From Arthrobacter sp. CAN_C5 (lineage in GTDB: Bacteria > Actinomycetota > Actinomycetes > Actinomycetales > Micrococcaceae): 64,000 bases of DNA. The translations under genes were made by a program, and so were the position numbers. Positions 51,666 to 60,422 of the stretch are shown here, piece after piece; within the stretch, counting starts at the first letter, position 1; every line of letters begins with the position of its first letter. Under the pieces are notes generated by a model. That model had not been told where the DNA came from. It worked only from the letters and a program-made list of their open reading frames with translations, and did not search any database. The stretch lies in assembly GCF_017875735.1 (NCBI RefSeq), contig NZ_JAGGMZ010000001.1:2852001-2916000 (forward strand). The letters are read 5' to 3'.

Positions 51666-52307
51666 ATGCGCTTGGACCATGTCTCATATGCTTGTGAACC
51701 CGACGGCCTCGTAGCGACAGCGGGGAGGATTTCCGCTGCCCTGGGCATCGAACCGGTCAAGGGCGGTGTGCACCCCCGCTTCGGCACGCGGAACATGATT
51801 TTCCCTTTGCTGAATGGCCAATACCTTGAGGTGGTCGAGGTACTCAACCACCCCGCGTCAGACAAGGCGCCCTTCGGCCAGGCGGTCCGTGCGCGCTCCG
51901 AAGCCGGTGGAGGCTGGATGGGGTGGTGCGTCGCGGTCGACGACCTGGCCCCGTTTGAGGAGCGGCTCGGCCGCAGCGCGGTTCCCGGAAACCGCAAGTT
52001 CCCGGACGGACAGGAACTGACGTGGCAGCAGATCGGCATCAAGGGTTTGATCGCCGACCCCCAGGTTCCCTACATGTTGAGGTGGGATGACGGGACCGAG
52101 GCGCTGCACCCCTCGCATGCCCGCCCAACGTCGGTCCGGCTCGACTCGTTGACCATCGCCGGGTCACCCGATCGGATCGCCGAATGGCTGGGGACCCCCG
52201 CCACCGATCCGCTGGATGGTGTCGCGGTGCGCTGGGTGGCCCCGAACGGCACTCCCGGCGTGATGTCGGTGACCTTCGAGGCTGCCAGCGGCCTGGTTGA
52301 AATCTAG
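51666..52307 (+). CDS. VOC-family (glyoxalase-like domain) protein
   Basis: The 213-residue protein has two linked beta-alpha-beta-beta-beta modules, starting MRLDHVSYAC and with NGQYLEVVEVLNHP, as in glyoxalase-like 'Glyoxalase_3' proteins. Ligand and reaction are unknown. It is divergent from metX. Confidence 0.8.
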   Translation: MRLDHVSYACEPDGLVATAGRISAALGIEPVKGGVHPRFGTRNMIFPLLNGQYLEVVEVLNHPASDKAPFGQAVRARSEAGGGWMGWCVAVDDLAPFEERLGRSAVPGNRKFPDGQELTWQQIGIKGLIADPQVPYMLRWDDGTEALHPSHARPTSVRLDSLTIAGSPDRIAEWLGTPATDPLDGVAVRWVAPNGTPGVMSVTFEAASGLVEI

Positions 52308-52331
52308 CCCGTCCCCGCTCACCAAATTACG

Positions 52332-52354
52332 GCCCCGGCCCACCGGGCCGGGGC
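52332..52354. terminator. GC-rich terminator between convergent genes
   Basis: A perfect 10-bp GCCCCGGCCC/GGGCCGGGGC stem with a 3-base loop (52332-52354) separates the VOC gene and the CPBP protease. Confidence 0.65.
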
Positions 52355-52367
52355 GGGTCGGGTTCCC

Positions 52368-53177
52368 CTAGTCGCCGATACCGATCGCCGACCCGAAGAG
52401 GGCAAAGCCAACGAAACCCGCAATGTCCAGCAGCGCGTGGGCAATTACCAGCGGCATCACCCGTTTGGTGCGGGTGTAGGCGTACCCGAAGATCAGCCCC
52501 ATGATGAAGTTGCCGATAAACGGCCCGAACCCCTGGTACAGGTGGTAGCTGCCGCGCAGCAGGGCGCTGCTGACGATGATCACCGGCGTCGACCATCCGA
52601 GCTGGCGCAGCCGGTGGAACAGATACCCCACCACGATCACCTCCTCGACAACCGCATGGCGCAGTGCCGACAGCATGAGCACCGGCACCGTCCACCAGTA
52701 CGCGTCGAGCGCCGCCGGTTCGATCGCCGTCGTGATACCCAGCGCCCTGCCGCCCGCGTACACGCCCAGCGTGCCCGCCCCGATCAGGACGGCCAGGCCG
52801 AAACCGAGCCCGAAGTCGACCCGGGGCCGACTGAAGGTGAACCCCAGCGTCCTGAACGCCGATTTGCCGGGCTCCGTGAGCAGGAACAGCACCAGGAACA
52901 CCGGGATGAGGGCAAAGAAGATGCCCAGCAGCTGGTAAACGAGATCGAAATACTGCCGGTCGTTGAGCACGGGGTTGAGCCGCGTGGTCTGGGACGCCAG
53001 CGGAGCCTGGCTCAGTTTGTCGAGCAGGTTCACTACCGAGTAGACCGCCGACTGGCCAAGGGACAGTCCCAGGACAATCGCGATCTCCGCGGTGATCCGG
53101 CGGCGCTGGCCGGGTGAGGCACTCCCGACGGCGCCGGGAGCGGGCCGTGCGGGCGGGTGGGTGGCATCGGTGGGCAT
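52368..53177 (-). CDS. CPBP-family intramembrane protease-like protein
   Basis: The 269-residue membrane protein (ATG 53177; 53186 also possible) has about eight helices and CPBP motifs. Motif 1 is VVEEVIVVGYLF, motif 2 has GSYHLYQG, and motif 3 has IAHALLDIAGF. Motif 1 usually reads EExxxR; here the Arg is missing (V-V-G follows), so catalytic activity is uncertain. Relatives mature prenylated proteins or bacteriocins. Confidence 0.8.
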   Translation of the reverse strand: MPTDATHPPARPAPGAVGSASPGQRRRITAEIAIVLGLSLGQSAVYSVVNLLDKLSQAPLASQTTRLNPVLNDRQYFDLVYQLLGIFFALIPVFLVLFLLTEPGKSAFRTLGFTFSRPRVDFGLGFGLAVLIGAGTLGVYAGGRALGITTAIEPAALDAYWWTVPVLMLSALRHAVVEEVIVVGYLFHRLRQLGWSTPVIIVSSALLRGSYHLYQGFGPFIGNFIMGLIFGYAYTRTKRVMPLVIAHALLDIAGFVGFALFGSAIGIGD

Positions 53178-53206
53178 GGCAGCCATCCTAGTGGGAGCTC
53201 CTGTGG

Positions 53207-54007
53207 CTATTCGGTGGCCACCATCGGCGCCACGATCACCGTGGTGCCGTGATCCTCGAACGACTGCCGCTGGGCGTCGGTAATCCCGGAGTCGGTGATC
53301 AGGTTGCTGAAGGTGTAACCGGTCATGGTGGCGAAGCAACGGGTGCCGATTTTCGACGAGTCCGCGACCACATAGGCGGTGGTTGCCCGCTTGGCGACCA
53401 TCGCGTTAACTGCCGCCTCCCCCTCATCACTGATGGTGGGGCCGACGACCGGGTCCAGGCCGTTCACCCCGACGAACGCGAGGTCCAGAGCTACCCGCTG
53501 CAGCACCGCGTCGGCATAGGATCCCACCAGCTCGTAGGATCGCGGATTGACGATCCCACCGGTGACCATGATCTTGAAGTTGGGCCGGACCACCAGCTGG
53601 GCTGCAATGTTGATCGCGTTGGTCACGACCGTGAGGGTGGGCTTGGTGGACGGTTCCATCAGGTCGCTGCGCTTGCTCAGGGCCGAGGCGATCGCAGTGC
53701 TGGTGGTCCCCCCGCACAGCCCGATCACCGCGCCCTTGGGAATGAGGTCGCTTGCCGCCTGGGCGATGGCCCGTTTCTGGTCCGCGTGGGCGTCCCTGTT
53801 GTAGCGGCCGGGCAGGTCGTAGGCGACGGCCTCGATGCTGGCGCCACCGTGGGTACGGGTCAGCAGCCGCTGCTCCGCGAGGCTGTCCAGGTCCCGCCGG
53901 GCGGTCGCCGGTGACACCTTGAGCTTGGTGACGATCTCCTCGACATCCACCTGGCTGGCCACAGACAGAAGGTCAAGGATGGCGGTGAGCCGCTCTGCAC
54001 GTTTCAT
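53207..54007 (-). CDS. DeoR/GlpR-family regulator of sugar operon
   Basis: The 266-residue regulator has an N-terminal winged HTH (VDVEEIVTKLKVSPATARRDLDSL) with the DeoR signature TARRDL, and a C-terminal sugar-phosphate-sensing (ISOCOT) domain with GLCGGTTSTAIASAL. It starts 4 bases inside the aldolase stop (ATGA overlap), so it is co-translated with the operon it is expected to control. AgaR-like regulators sense tagatose or amino-sugar phosphates. Confidence 0.88.
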   Translation of the reverse strand: MKRAERLTAILDLLSVASQVDVEEIVTKLKVSPATARRDLDSLAEQRLLTRTHGGASIEAVAYDLPGRYNRDAHADQKRAIAQAASDLIPKGAVIGLCGGTTSTAIASALSKRSDLMEPSTKPTLTVVTNAINIAAQLVVRPNFKIMVTGGIVNPRSYELVGSYADAVLQRVALDLAFVGVNGLDPVVGPTISDEGEAAVNAMVAKRATTAYVVADSSKIGTRCFATMTGYTFSNLITDSGITDAQRQSFEDHGTTVIVAPMVATE

Positions 54008-54870
54008 CGTGCCTGCCCCTTCCCGGGTGCTGAGCCCGCGGCGGCGAAAAGGGTGAGTAACCGGGCCGTCTCAGGTTCGATGGCGGCACGTCCGGCAGCG
54101 AGGTACTTGCGCGGGTCGACCGCCGACGGGTTGTGCTCGAGATACAGGCGGACGGCGCGGGTGGCCAGCTGGTTCAGGTGGGTTGAGACATTGATCTTCG
54201 TCATCCCGGCCCGGATTGCCGCGGTGAGGTTCGCGTCGGAGACCCCCGATGACCCGTGGAGCACCAGCGGCACCTCAAGGACTGATTTCAGGGCTGCGAT
54301 CCGTACCAGGTCCAGTTCGGCGCTGCGCTGTGTCATGGCGTGGGACGAGCCGACGGCGACGGCGAGGGCGTCCACGCCCGTTGCCGTCACGAAGGCGGCG
54401 GCCTCCCCCGGGTCGGTGCGGACTCCCGGCGCGTGGGCGCCGTCCTTCCCGCCGATCTGTCCCAGTTCGGCCTCGACATACACACCGCGTTCCCGGGCAT
54501 AGGCGGCGACCCGCGAGGTGGTGGCGACGTTGTCCGCGAAAGGCAGGGCGGCGCCGTCGTACATCACGGACCCGAAACCCAGGTCAACGGCGGCGAGGGC
54601 CAACTCCGGGTCCTCGGCGTGGTCGAGGTGGACGGCGACCGGCACGCTCGCCGACCGGGCGATCGCGAGGGTGGCCAGGGCGATCGGCTCCAGCTGCCGG
54701 TGGTATTTGACGCAGTTTTCGGAAATCTGCAGGATCACCGGGAGTCCCGCCGCCTCCGCGCCGGCCACCAGCGCTTCGGCGGTTTCCAGATGGATCACGT
54801 TGAAGGCGCCGAGGCCCGTCCCGGCGGCAACAGCAGCGGCCATCAGATCGCGTGTCGGTGTGAGGCTCAT
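54004..54870 (-). CDS. Class II ketose-bisphosphate aldolase, KbaY/GatY-like
   Basis: The 288-residue zinc aldolase carries HLDHAEDPELAL (zinc His), SVMYDGAALPFADNV, VEAELGQIGG, and HGSSGV, matching tagatose-1,6-bisphosphate and fructose-bisphosphate aldolases. With a PfkB kinase beside it, tagatose bisphosphate is the likelier substrate, split to glyceraldehyde-3-phosphate and dihydroxyacetone phosphate. The second His of KbaY's LDHH is Ala. It overlaps its neighbours by 4 bases on both sides. Confidence 0.85.
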   Translation of the reverse strand: MSLTPTRDLMAAAVAAGTGLGAFNVIHLETAEALVAGAEAAGLPVILQISENCVKYHRQLEPIALATLAIARSASVPVAVHLDHAEDPELALAAVDLGFGSVMYDGAALPFADNVATTSRVAAYARERGVYVEAELGQIGGKDGAHAPGVRTDPGEAAAFVTATGVDALAVAVGSSHAMTQRSAELDLVRIAALKSVLEVPLVLHGSSGVSDANLTAAIRAGMTKINVSTHLNQLATRAVRLYLEHNPSAVDPRKYLAAGRAAIEPETARLLTLFAAAGSAPGKGQAR

Positions 54871-55973
54871 GGTCGGGGCTCCTGCTGTGCGTGGGGGCTC
54901 GTGGGCCGGTCCGGGGTGTTTGGCTCTGGGGTCGTGAGGGCGGGGGTGTTAGGGGCCGGGGTCGTAAGGGCCGGCGTGATGGTGACCGCTGCGACCAGCT
55001 CCGGGAAGCTGGCGTGCAGCTCTCCCGCGGCCGGCATCAGGACCGCGGCGGCCGACCAGGCGGTGGCCAGCCGCAGCAGGGTCTCGTCGCCTTGGTCGGA
55101 GGCGGCGTCGGTGTCGGTGTCGGCATCAATGTCGGTGGCAGCGACGCCTGCGGCGGAGGTGGCGCTCGAGGCGAGCACGACGGCGAGAGCGGCAACCGCG
55201 GCGTCCCCCGCGCCGGTCGGATTCCCGTCCACCCGTGGCAGGGAGGCCCACAGGGTAGGTCTCCTGGTCCGGTGCAGGGCCATGCCGTCCTCCCCGCAGC
55301 TGACCACTACGGCACCCGCGCCGCGGCTCAACAGCTGTCGGGCGCCGTCGTCGAGCGTCGTGGCACCGGTCGCTGCCAGCAGTTCGTGATGGTTGGGCTT
55401 GAGGAGGTCCGCGCCGGCGTCGGCCGCCGCCAGCAGCGCGTCGCCGGAGGTATCGATAATGCTGGGGATGCCCTGCTCCCGGGCGCGCCGCACGAGGGAT
55501 GGGTAGAAGTCCGCTGGCGCACCCTCGGGCAGGCTGCCGGAACCCACCAGTGCACCGGCACCGTCGAGCTGGGCTTCGAGCGCAGCACGGAGCGCACCCC
55601 ACTCGGTGTCCGAGAGGGGGCGTCCGGCCTCGTTAAAGATGCTGGTCTGCCCGGCCTCGCGGTCGACGAATGCCATGCTCCGACGGGTGGCGGCCGCCGT
55701 CGTGGTCAATGCATGGGGGACCCCGCTGGCAACGAGTTCGTCCCGGAACTCGGAACCGGACAGGCCACCAACCGGTGCCACTGCGACCGTCCGATACCCC
55801 GCCTGGTTCAGCACCCGCGCGACGTTGAGCCCCTTTCCGCCAGCGCGCAGCAGGGGCTCACCCACCCGGTGGGATGAGCCGGGAACCAGCCGCGGCACGG
55901 CATAGGTCAGGTCGACCGCCGGGTTTGCCGTCACGGTCACAATTGTCCCGCGGGGGCGCAGCACCCCTGTCAT
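54867..55973 (-). CDS. PfkB-family hexose-phosphate kinase (1-phosphofructokinase/tagatose-6-phosphate kinase-like)
   Basis: The 368-residue kinase has the glycine-rich LRAGGKGLNVARVLNQAG (about 41-58) and the catalytic NPTGAGDAAVAAL with base Asp. Phosphorylating tagatose-6-phosphate fits the aldolase next door. A Thr/Asp-rich insertion (about 285-300) and a C-terminal tail with repeated TPALTTPxPNTP units are unusual and probably disordered. ATGA overlaps at both ends show operon coupling. Confidence 0.85.
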   Translation of the reverse strand: MTGVLRPRGTIVTVTANPAVDLTYAVPRLVPGSSHRVGEPLLRAGGKGLNVARVLNQAGYRTVAVAPVGGLSGSEFRDELVASGVPHALTTTAAATRRSMAFVDREAGQTSIFNEAGRPLSDTEWGALRAALEAQLDGAGALVGSGSLPEGAPADFYPSLVRRAREQGIPSIIDTSGDALLAAADAGADLLKPNHHELLAATGATTLDDGARQLLSRGAGAVVVSCGEDGMALHRTRRPTLWASLPRVDGNPTGAGDAAVAALAVVLASSATSAAGVAATDIDADTDTDAASDQGDETLLRLATAWSAAAVLMPAAGELHASFPELVAAVTITPALTTPAPNTPALTTPEPNTPDRPTSPHAQQEPRP

Positions 55974-56929
55974 GGCGCGTCCAGGAGGCTGCGGGCGCGC
56001 AGCGCCGCGCCGATTAGGCCGGCGTCCTGGCCCATCCGTGCCGCCAGGAGGACCGGACGACGATGGAAGGAAAGGTTCCCCTCAAGCTCCCGGCGCAGTG
56101 GGCCGAATAGCGCCTCACCGGCCTGGGCCAGTCCGCCGCCGATCACCACTGCCTCGGTGCCGAGAATCGCGACGAGCTGGCTGATGCTGAAGGCCAGCGC
56201 GGCGACGGCGTCGTCAATCACCTGTTGGGCGGCCGGGTCCCCCGCGGCCGCGGCCTCGAACACGTCCTGCGCACCGGTGACCGACTGGTTGCTCTGATCG
56301 GCATAGCGGCGGGCGATCGCTCCCGCCGAGCCCAGGGTTTCCAGGCACCCGTGCACACCGCAGGTGCACGCCAGCCCACCGGGCACCCGGGCATGCCCCA
56401 GCTCTCCGGCATATCCGCCGGCCTGCACGCGCACGCCACCGCAGAACACCGCGCCGGCGATCCCCGTCCCAATGATCACGACGACGACGTCGGCGAACCC
56501 GCGGGCCGCACCGAAGCGCATCTCGGCGTCGCCGGCGGCGCCGACGTCGTGCGCGTAGGTGACGGGGAGGCCCGTGGCCTCCTGAAGTCGCTGGGCAAAC
56601 GGGAAGTCACGCCAGCCGAGGTTCGCCGAGTAGATCCCGACGCCATTGACTTCGTCGACCAGCCCGGGGGCGATCAGGCCGATGGCGCCGATGCGGTGGG
56701 CCGGCCAGGCGGCGCGGTAGTCGGCGAGTAGCTCGGCCGCGCGCTCCACGATGCTTTCCCCGGGGATGCAGGAGGGAGCGGGGGTGGGGGTACGCCGGAT
56801 GTCGAGGAGAGTCCCGTCCGGGTCGGCGAGGGCCGACTTCAGGTCGGTGCCGCCCACGTCGATGGCCAGCACCAGGTCCGTCGCGGGCGCTGGCGCCGGG
56901 TCCGCCGTCGTCGCCGGGTGGTCGGTCAT
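55970..56929 (-). CDS. ROK-family sugar kinase
   Basis: The 319-residue ROK protein has the ATP motif LVLAIDVGGTDLKSAL (about 19-34) and the zinc motif CTCGVHGCLE with conserved Cys, with no HTH, so it is a kinase rather than a repressor. Near the sugar isomerase and tagatose kinase it may phosphorylate N-acetylgalactosamine or another hexose at C6. It follows the SIS gene by 5 bases. Confidence 0.87.
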   Translation of the reverse strand: MTDHPATTADPAPAPATDLVLAIDVGGTDLKSALADPDGTLLDIRRTPTPAPSCIPGESIVERAAELLADYRAAWPAHRIGAIGLIAPGLVDEVNGVGIYSANLGWRDFPFAQRLQEATGLPVTYAHDVGAAGDAEMRFGAARGFADVVVVIIGTGIAGAVFCGGVRVQAGGYAGELGHARVPGGLACTCGVHGCLETLGSAGAIARRYADQSNQSVTGAQDVFEAAAAGDPAAQQVIDDAVAALAFSISQLVAILGTEAVVIGGGLAQAGEALFGPLRRELEGNLSFHRRPVLLAARMGQDAGLIGAALRARSLLDAP

Positions 56930-56934
56930 CGGTA

Positions 56935-57855
56935 CTAGGAGTCCAGGATCACTGAGCGGGTCAGGTTACGGGGCAGGTCCGGGTCCAGCCCACGGGCGCG
57001 GGCCCGGGCGAGGGTGATCTTGTGGATCAGGGCCAGGTCGGCGAGCGGGTGGCGCCCGGTGTTGATGTAGTCCGCGCCGGTGGGTGCGACGTCCTCGGCC
57101 AGCCCAACGACGTCGTCTCCGAACAACCACACCACCCGGCCGGGGGCGGCGATCGAGATGGGCCCGTGGCGGTACTCCTTTGCGGGGTAGGACTCGGTCC
57201 AGCCCTGCACGCCCTCACGCATCTTCAGCCCGGCCTCGTGGGCAAGCCCCACGGTCCAGCCGGTCCCCAGGAAGGTGAATTGCTCGGCGTCGAGCATCTC
57301 GGGGCTGATGTCCAGCTCAAGTGCTGCGGTCGCATCGGTGACCGCTTCGCCCAGGTCGATTCCCAGTGACGCCAGAAGGTAAGCGAGTGCGGCGGTGGCA
57401 AAGCGGGTCTGGACCACCGACTCCTCATCCGCGTAGGGCAGGGCGACGACGGCGTCGGCGAGCCCGATGGCCGGGGAGCTGGTATCGCCGATGACGGCGA
57501 TGATCCGGAGGGTCCCCTTGAGCTCCGTCATGAGTTCGAGCACCTCGGTGGTGGTGCCGGATCGGGAGATGGCGACGACGGCGTCGTAGCCGCGGCCAGC
57601 CACCACTGCCGCCTCGGAGGCTGCAAACGCATCGGTCAGACCTTTGCCTGCACCTTCCCTGGCGGCGGCATAGCTTTGTGCCATGAACCAGGACGTGCCG
57701 CAGCCGATCACAGCGACCCTTTCGCCGTCGGCGGGAAGAAGGTGCTCAGCGGCTGCCTGCTCAATGGCTTGACGCCAGACGGCGGGCTGGGAGTGGAGCT
57801 CGCGATCCATGTGCGTCCCTGCGGATTCGGGAACCTGGGGGGCGGAGTGGGGCAT
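56935..57855 (-). CDS. SIS-domain sugar isomerase/deaminase, AgaS-like
   Basis: The 306-residue protein has two SIS domains: VIGCGTSWFMAQSYA (about 48-62) with ISRSGTTTEVLEL, and a C-terminal repeat with FLGTGWTVGLAHEAG and PAKEYRHGPIS. This matches AgaS/GlmS-isomerase-like proteins that deaminate and isomerise galactosamine-6-phosphate to tagatose-6-phosphate. It heads the minus-strand operon, divergent from the ABC importer. Confidence 0.85.
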   Translation of the reverse strand: MPHSAPQVPESAGTHMDRELHSQPAVWRQAIEQAAAEHLLPADGERVAVIGCGTSWFMAQSYAAAREGAGKGLTDAFAASEAAVVAGRGYDAVVAISRSGTTTEVLELMTELKGTLRIIAVIGDTSSPAIGLADAVVALPYADEESVVQTRFATAALAYLLASLGIDLGEAVTDATAALELDISPEMLDAEQFTFLGTGWTVGLAHEAGLKMREGVQGWTESYPAKEYRHGPISIAAPGRVVWLFGDDVVGLAEDVAPTGADYINTGRHPLADLALIHKITLARARARGLDPDLPRNLTRSVILDS

Positions 57856-58150
57856 CGGGAGCTCCTGTGCGGTTTACAGCGGCATGATCCGCAGTTGATT
57901 GGGTATGACGTTTCAAAGGGTAAAGCAATCAGTATCAATCTAACCACTGTAAGGCGGCTTTTGGCAGTACTGACGCCATAACGCTCGGATATCGATCCGC
58001 GCGCCCGCTTGACGTGAGACGTGGATCACGCAAGTATCGTTCCACAACGGATGAACAGTAATGCTCATTCTGAAGGCAATACCGTCAACTTGTTGCAAGT
58101 ATTCCGGACAGCCATAGCTGCTGAGCCACCTTTGGGAAAACGAGGAAACC
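57856..58150. promoter_or_regulatory. Divergent promoter region with inverted repeat
   Basis: No gene. ACTTG-ttg-CAAGT (58088-58100) is an inverted repeat 50 bp before the binding-protein ATG, and GCAAGTAT occurs twice (58030-58037, 58095-58102). TTGACG at 58009-58014 with AAGTAT 17 bp further is a candidate promoter, so the repeats may be operators for the DeoR-type regulator. Confidence 0.5.
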
Positions 58151-59398
58151 ATGAAGAAATCAATTCGTACCGGGATGGTCGCCAGTGTGGCGGTCGCCGG
58201 ACTTATGCTCAGCTCCTGCGGCTTCGGTGGCGGAGACAGCGGTGGTGATGCGGAGGGCAGCACCTCCCTGGACCTACTGGTACCCAGCTATTCCGATAAC
58301 AGCAGGGCTCTATGGGAAGGCGTCATCGAGGAGTTCGAGGCCGCCAACGAGGACATCTCAGTCAACCTTCAGGTCGAATCGTGGGAGAACCTTGAGTCGG
58401 TCCTGAACACTCAGATCCAGGCCGGCGAGGCACCGGACATCTACAACGGTGGCGCTTTTGCAGCCTTCGCCGAGGAAGGGCTGCTCTACCCGGCCGAGGA
58501 AATCGCCTCACCCGAAACTCTCGAAGATTTCCAGGAGTCCTTTGCGGTCAACGAGGAGTTTGACGGGACCCAGTACGCTCTGCCGTTGCTGGCGTCCGCA
58601 CGGGCCCTGTTCTACAACGAGGACCTGTTCGAAGAAGCCGGCGTTGACGGTGCACCCACCACCTGGGATGAACTCTACGATGCCGCTGACGCTATCACCG
58701 AGACCGGAACCCCCGGTTACGGCATGCCACTCGGCTCCGAGGAAGCCCAGGGTGAAGCGCTGATCTGGATGGCTGGCAACGGCGGCGGATTCGGCGATGA
58801 AAGCGAGATCACCGTTGATACGCCTGAAAACCTCGAGGCAGTCGAGTTCATGAAACGCATGATTGACGACGGACTGACCCAGTCCGATCCGGGAGCCACC
58901 CAGCGCACCCCGATGATCAACGTGTTCATTCAGGGCCAGATTGGAATGGTTTACGGTCTGCCACAGACCGTCGGACAAATCGAAGCCGAGAACCCTGACC
59001 TGAACTACGGTTTGGCGAACATCCCCACCGCGTCGGGCGAACCGGCCACACTGGGTGTCGCAGACCGGCTGATGTCGTTCGAGAACGACGGCGATAAGGC
59101 CGAGGCCGTGACCGCGTTCATGGACTTCTTCTTCGCCGAGGACAACTACGTCGAATGGGTCAGCGCCGAAGGGTTCCTGCCGACCACCATTTCCGGTGCC
59201 GAGCAGATGTCCGGCGATGAAACCCTGGCGCCGTTCCTGGACATGCTGCCAAGTGCAGTGTTCTACCCGACCTCCAACCCGGCCTGGAACGCCACCGATG
59301 GCGCATTCAAGAGCCTGTTCGGCCAGTTGGGCCAGGGGATGGAACCAGCGGAAGTACTCGAGCAGATTCAAGCGGAAGCTGACGCAGCAGCCGAGTAG
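58151..59398 (+). CDS. ABC sugar-binding lipoprotein
   Basis: The 415-residue family-1 extracellular solute-binding protein begins with a signal peptide and lipobox LSSC (residues about 21-24), with lipidation expected at the Cys. A conserved GWxxGxxD-type region for sugar clefts lies across DLLVPSYSDNSRALWEGVIEEFEAAN. As the binding subunit of a carbohydrate importer it delivers sugar to the two permeases downstream. A 13-bp hairpin after the stop may stabilise its message over the permeases. Confidence 0.9.
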   Translation: MKKSIRTGMVASVAVAGLMLSSCGFGGGDSGGDAEGSTSLDLLVPSYSDNSRALWEGVIEEFEAANEDISVNLQVESWENLESVLNTQIQAGEAPDIYNGGAFAAFAEEGLLYPAEEIASPETLEDFQESFAVNEEFDGTQYALPLLASARALFYNEDLFEEAGVDGAPTTWDELYDAADAITETGTPGYGMPLGSEEAQGEALIWMAGNGGGFGDESEITVDTPENLEAVEFMKRMIDDGLTQSDPGATQRTPMINVFIQGQIGMVYGLPQTVGQIEAENPDLNYGLANIPTASGEPATLGVADRLMSFENDGDKAEAVTAFMDFFFAEDNYVEWVSAEGFLPTTISGAEQMSGDETLAPFLDMLPSAVFYPTSNPAWNATDGAFKSLFGQLGQGMEPAEVLEQIQAEADAAAE

Positions 59399-59407
59399 CC
59401 AGCAGCC

Positions 59408-59444
59408 GGCGCCGGTGCGGTCCATCAGGGCCCGCACCGGCGCC
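59408..59444 (+). terminator. Hairpin between binding protein and permease
   Basis: A perfect 13-bp stem (59408-59420 with 59432-59444) lies 9 bases after the binding-protein stop and before the permease. Such elements act as partial terminators or mRNA 3' stabilisers, giving excess binding protein. Confidence 0.6.
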
Positions 59445-59484
59445 TGCCCATAACCATTGGCGGTAGAGATATGAGCTATTTACG

Positions 59485-60420
59485 ATGAGCGCACAGCCCG
59501 TGCTGGCCGGCCCGGCCGCGTCCCCCGGACGCAAACGCCGCCGCCAGAACTCCGACGGTCTTCCTGCCGCCCTCCCCTGGATTGGGCCGGTACTGCTTCT
59601 GATCTTCGCGATCGTGATCTTCCCGGCCGGGTTCATGATCTACAACTCCACCCGGGAAATCAGCCGGAGCGGGATCGACCAGGGGTCCGCGGGGTTCGCC
59701 AACTTCGCTGATGTGTTCTCTGATCCCAATCTGCCGCGCGTGCTGCTGAACACAGTGGTCTGGGTGGTGGTGGTGGTATCGCTGACAGTGCTCCTCTCAC
59801 TGATCCTGGCCCAGTTTCTGAACAAACCCTTCCCCGGCCGCACCCTCGTCCGGATGGCAGTGGTTGTTCCCTGGGCGGCCAGCGTGGTGATGACCACCAC
59901 CGTTTTCTATTACGGCCTCGACAGCAACTACGGGATCATGAACGCCTTCCTGGTGGACATCGGGATCCTCGACTCGCCGTATGGGTTCACCAAGAACGTC
60001 CTTCCGGCCCTCGGAGTGGCGATCATTGTGGCAGTGTTCGTATCGATCCCGTTTACTGCCTATACGTTGCTCGCTGGCTTGCAGTCAGTTCCGGAGGACG
60101 CCCTCGAGGCAGCCAAGATGGACGGGGCCGGGCCTATCCGCACCTACTTCAGCATTGTGCTGCCCCAGCTTCGGGGGGCTCTTGCCGTGGCCGTCTTGAT
60201 CAACATCATCAACGTATTCAACAACCTCCCGATCCTCAGGATTATCACTGGATCGATCCCTGGGTATCAGGCGGATACCCTCATGACCTACATCTTCAAG
60301 GTGCTGCAGTTTGATCGACGGGTGGACATTGCCAGTGCCCTCAGCGTGGTCAACTTCGCCATCGTCATCGTGATCGTTGCGGCGTACGTGAAAATCGTCA
60401 AGCCGATGAAGGAGGTCTAG
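59485..60420 (+). CDS. ABC sugar permease (MalF-like)
   Basis: The 311-residue inner-membrane permease has six helices and the EAA loop ALEAAKMDGAGPIRTYFSIV, in place of the ATPase docking motif EAA...G. It pairs with the next gene, whose start is 3 bases after its stop. No ATPase gene is present in the cluster. Confidence 0.92.
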   Translation: MSAQPVLAGPAASPGRKRRRQNSDGLPAALPWIGPVLLLIFAIVIFPAGFMIYNSTREISRSGIDQGSAGFANFADVFSDPNLPRVLLNTVVWVVVVVSLTVLLSLILAQFLNKPFPGRTLVRMAVVVPWAASVVMTTTVFYYGLDSNYGIMNAFLVDIGILDSPYGFTKNVLPALGVAIIVAVFVSIPFTAYTLLAGLQSVPEDALEAAKMDGAGPIRTYFSIVLPQLRGALAVAVLINIINVFNNLPILRIITGSIPGYQADTLMTYIFKVLQFDRRVDIASALSVVNFAIVIVIVAAYVKIVKPMKEV

Positions 60421-60422
60421 GC

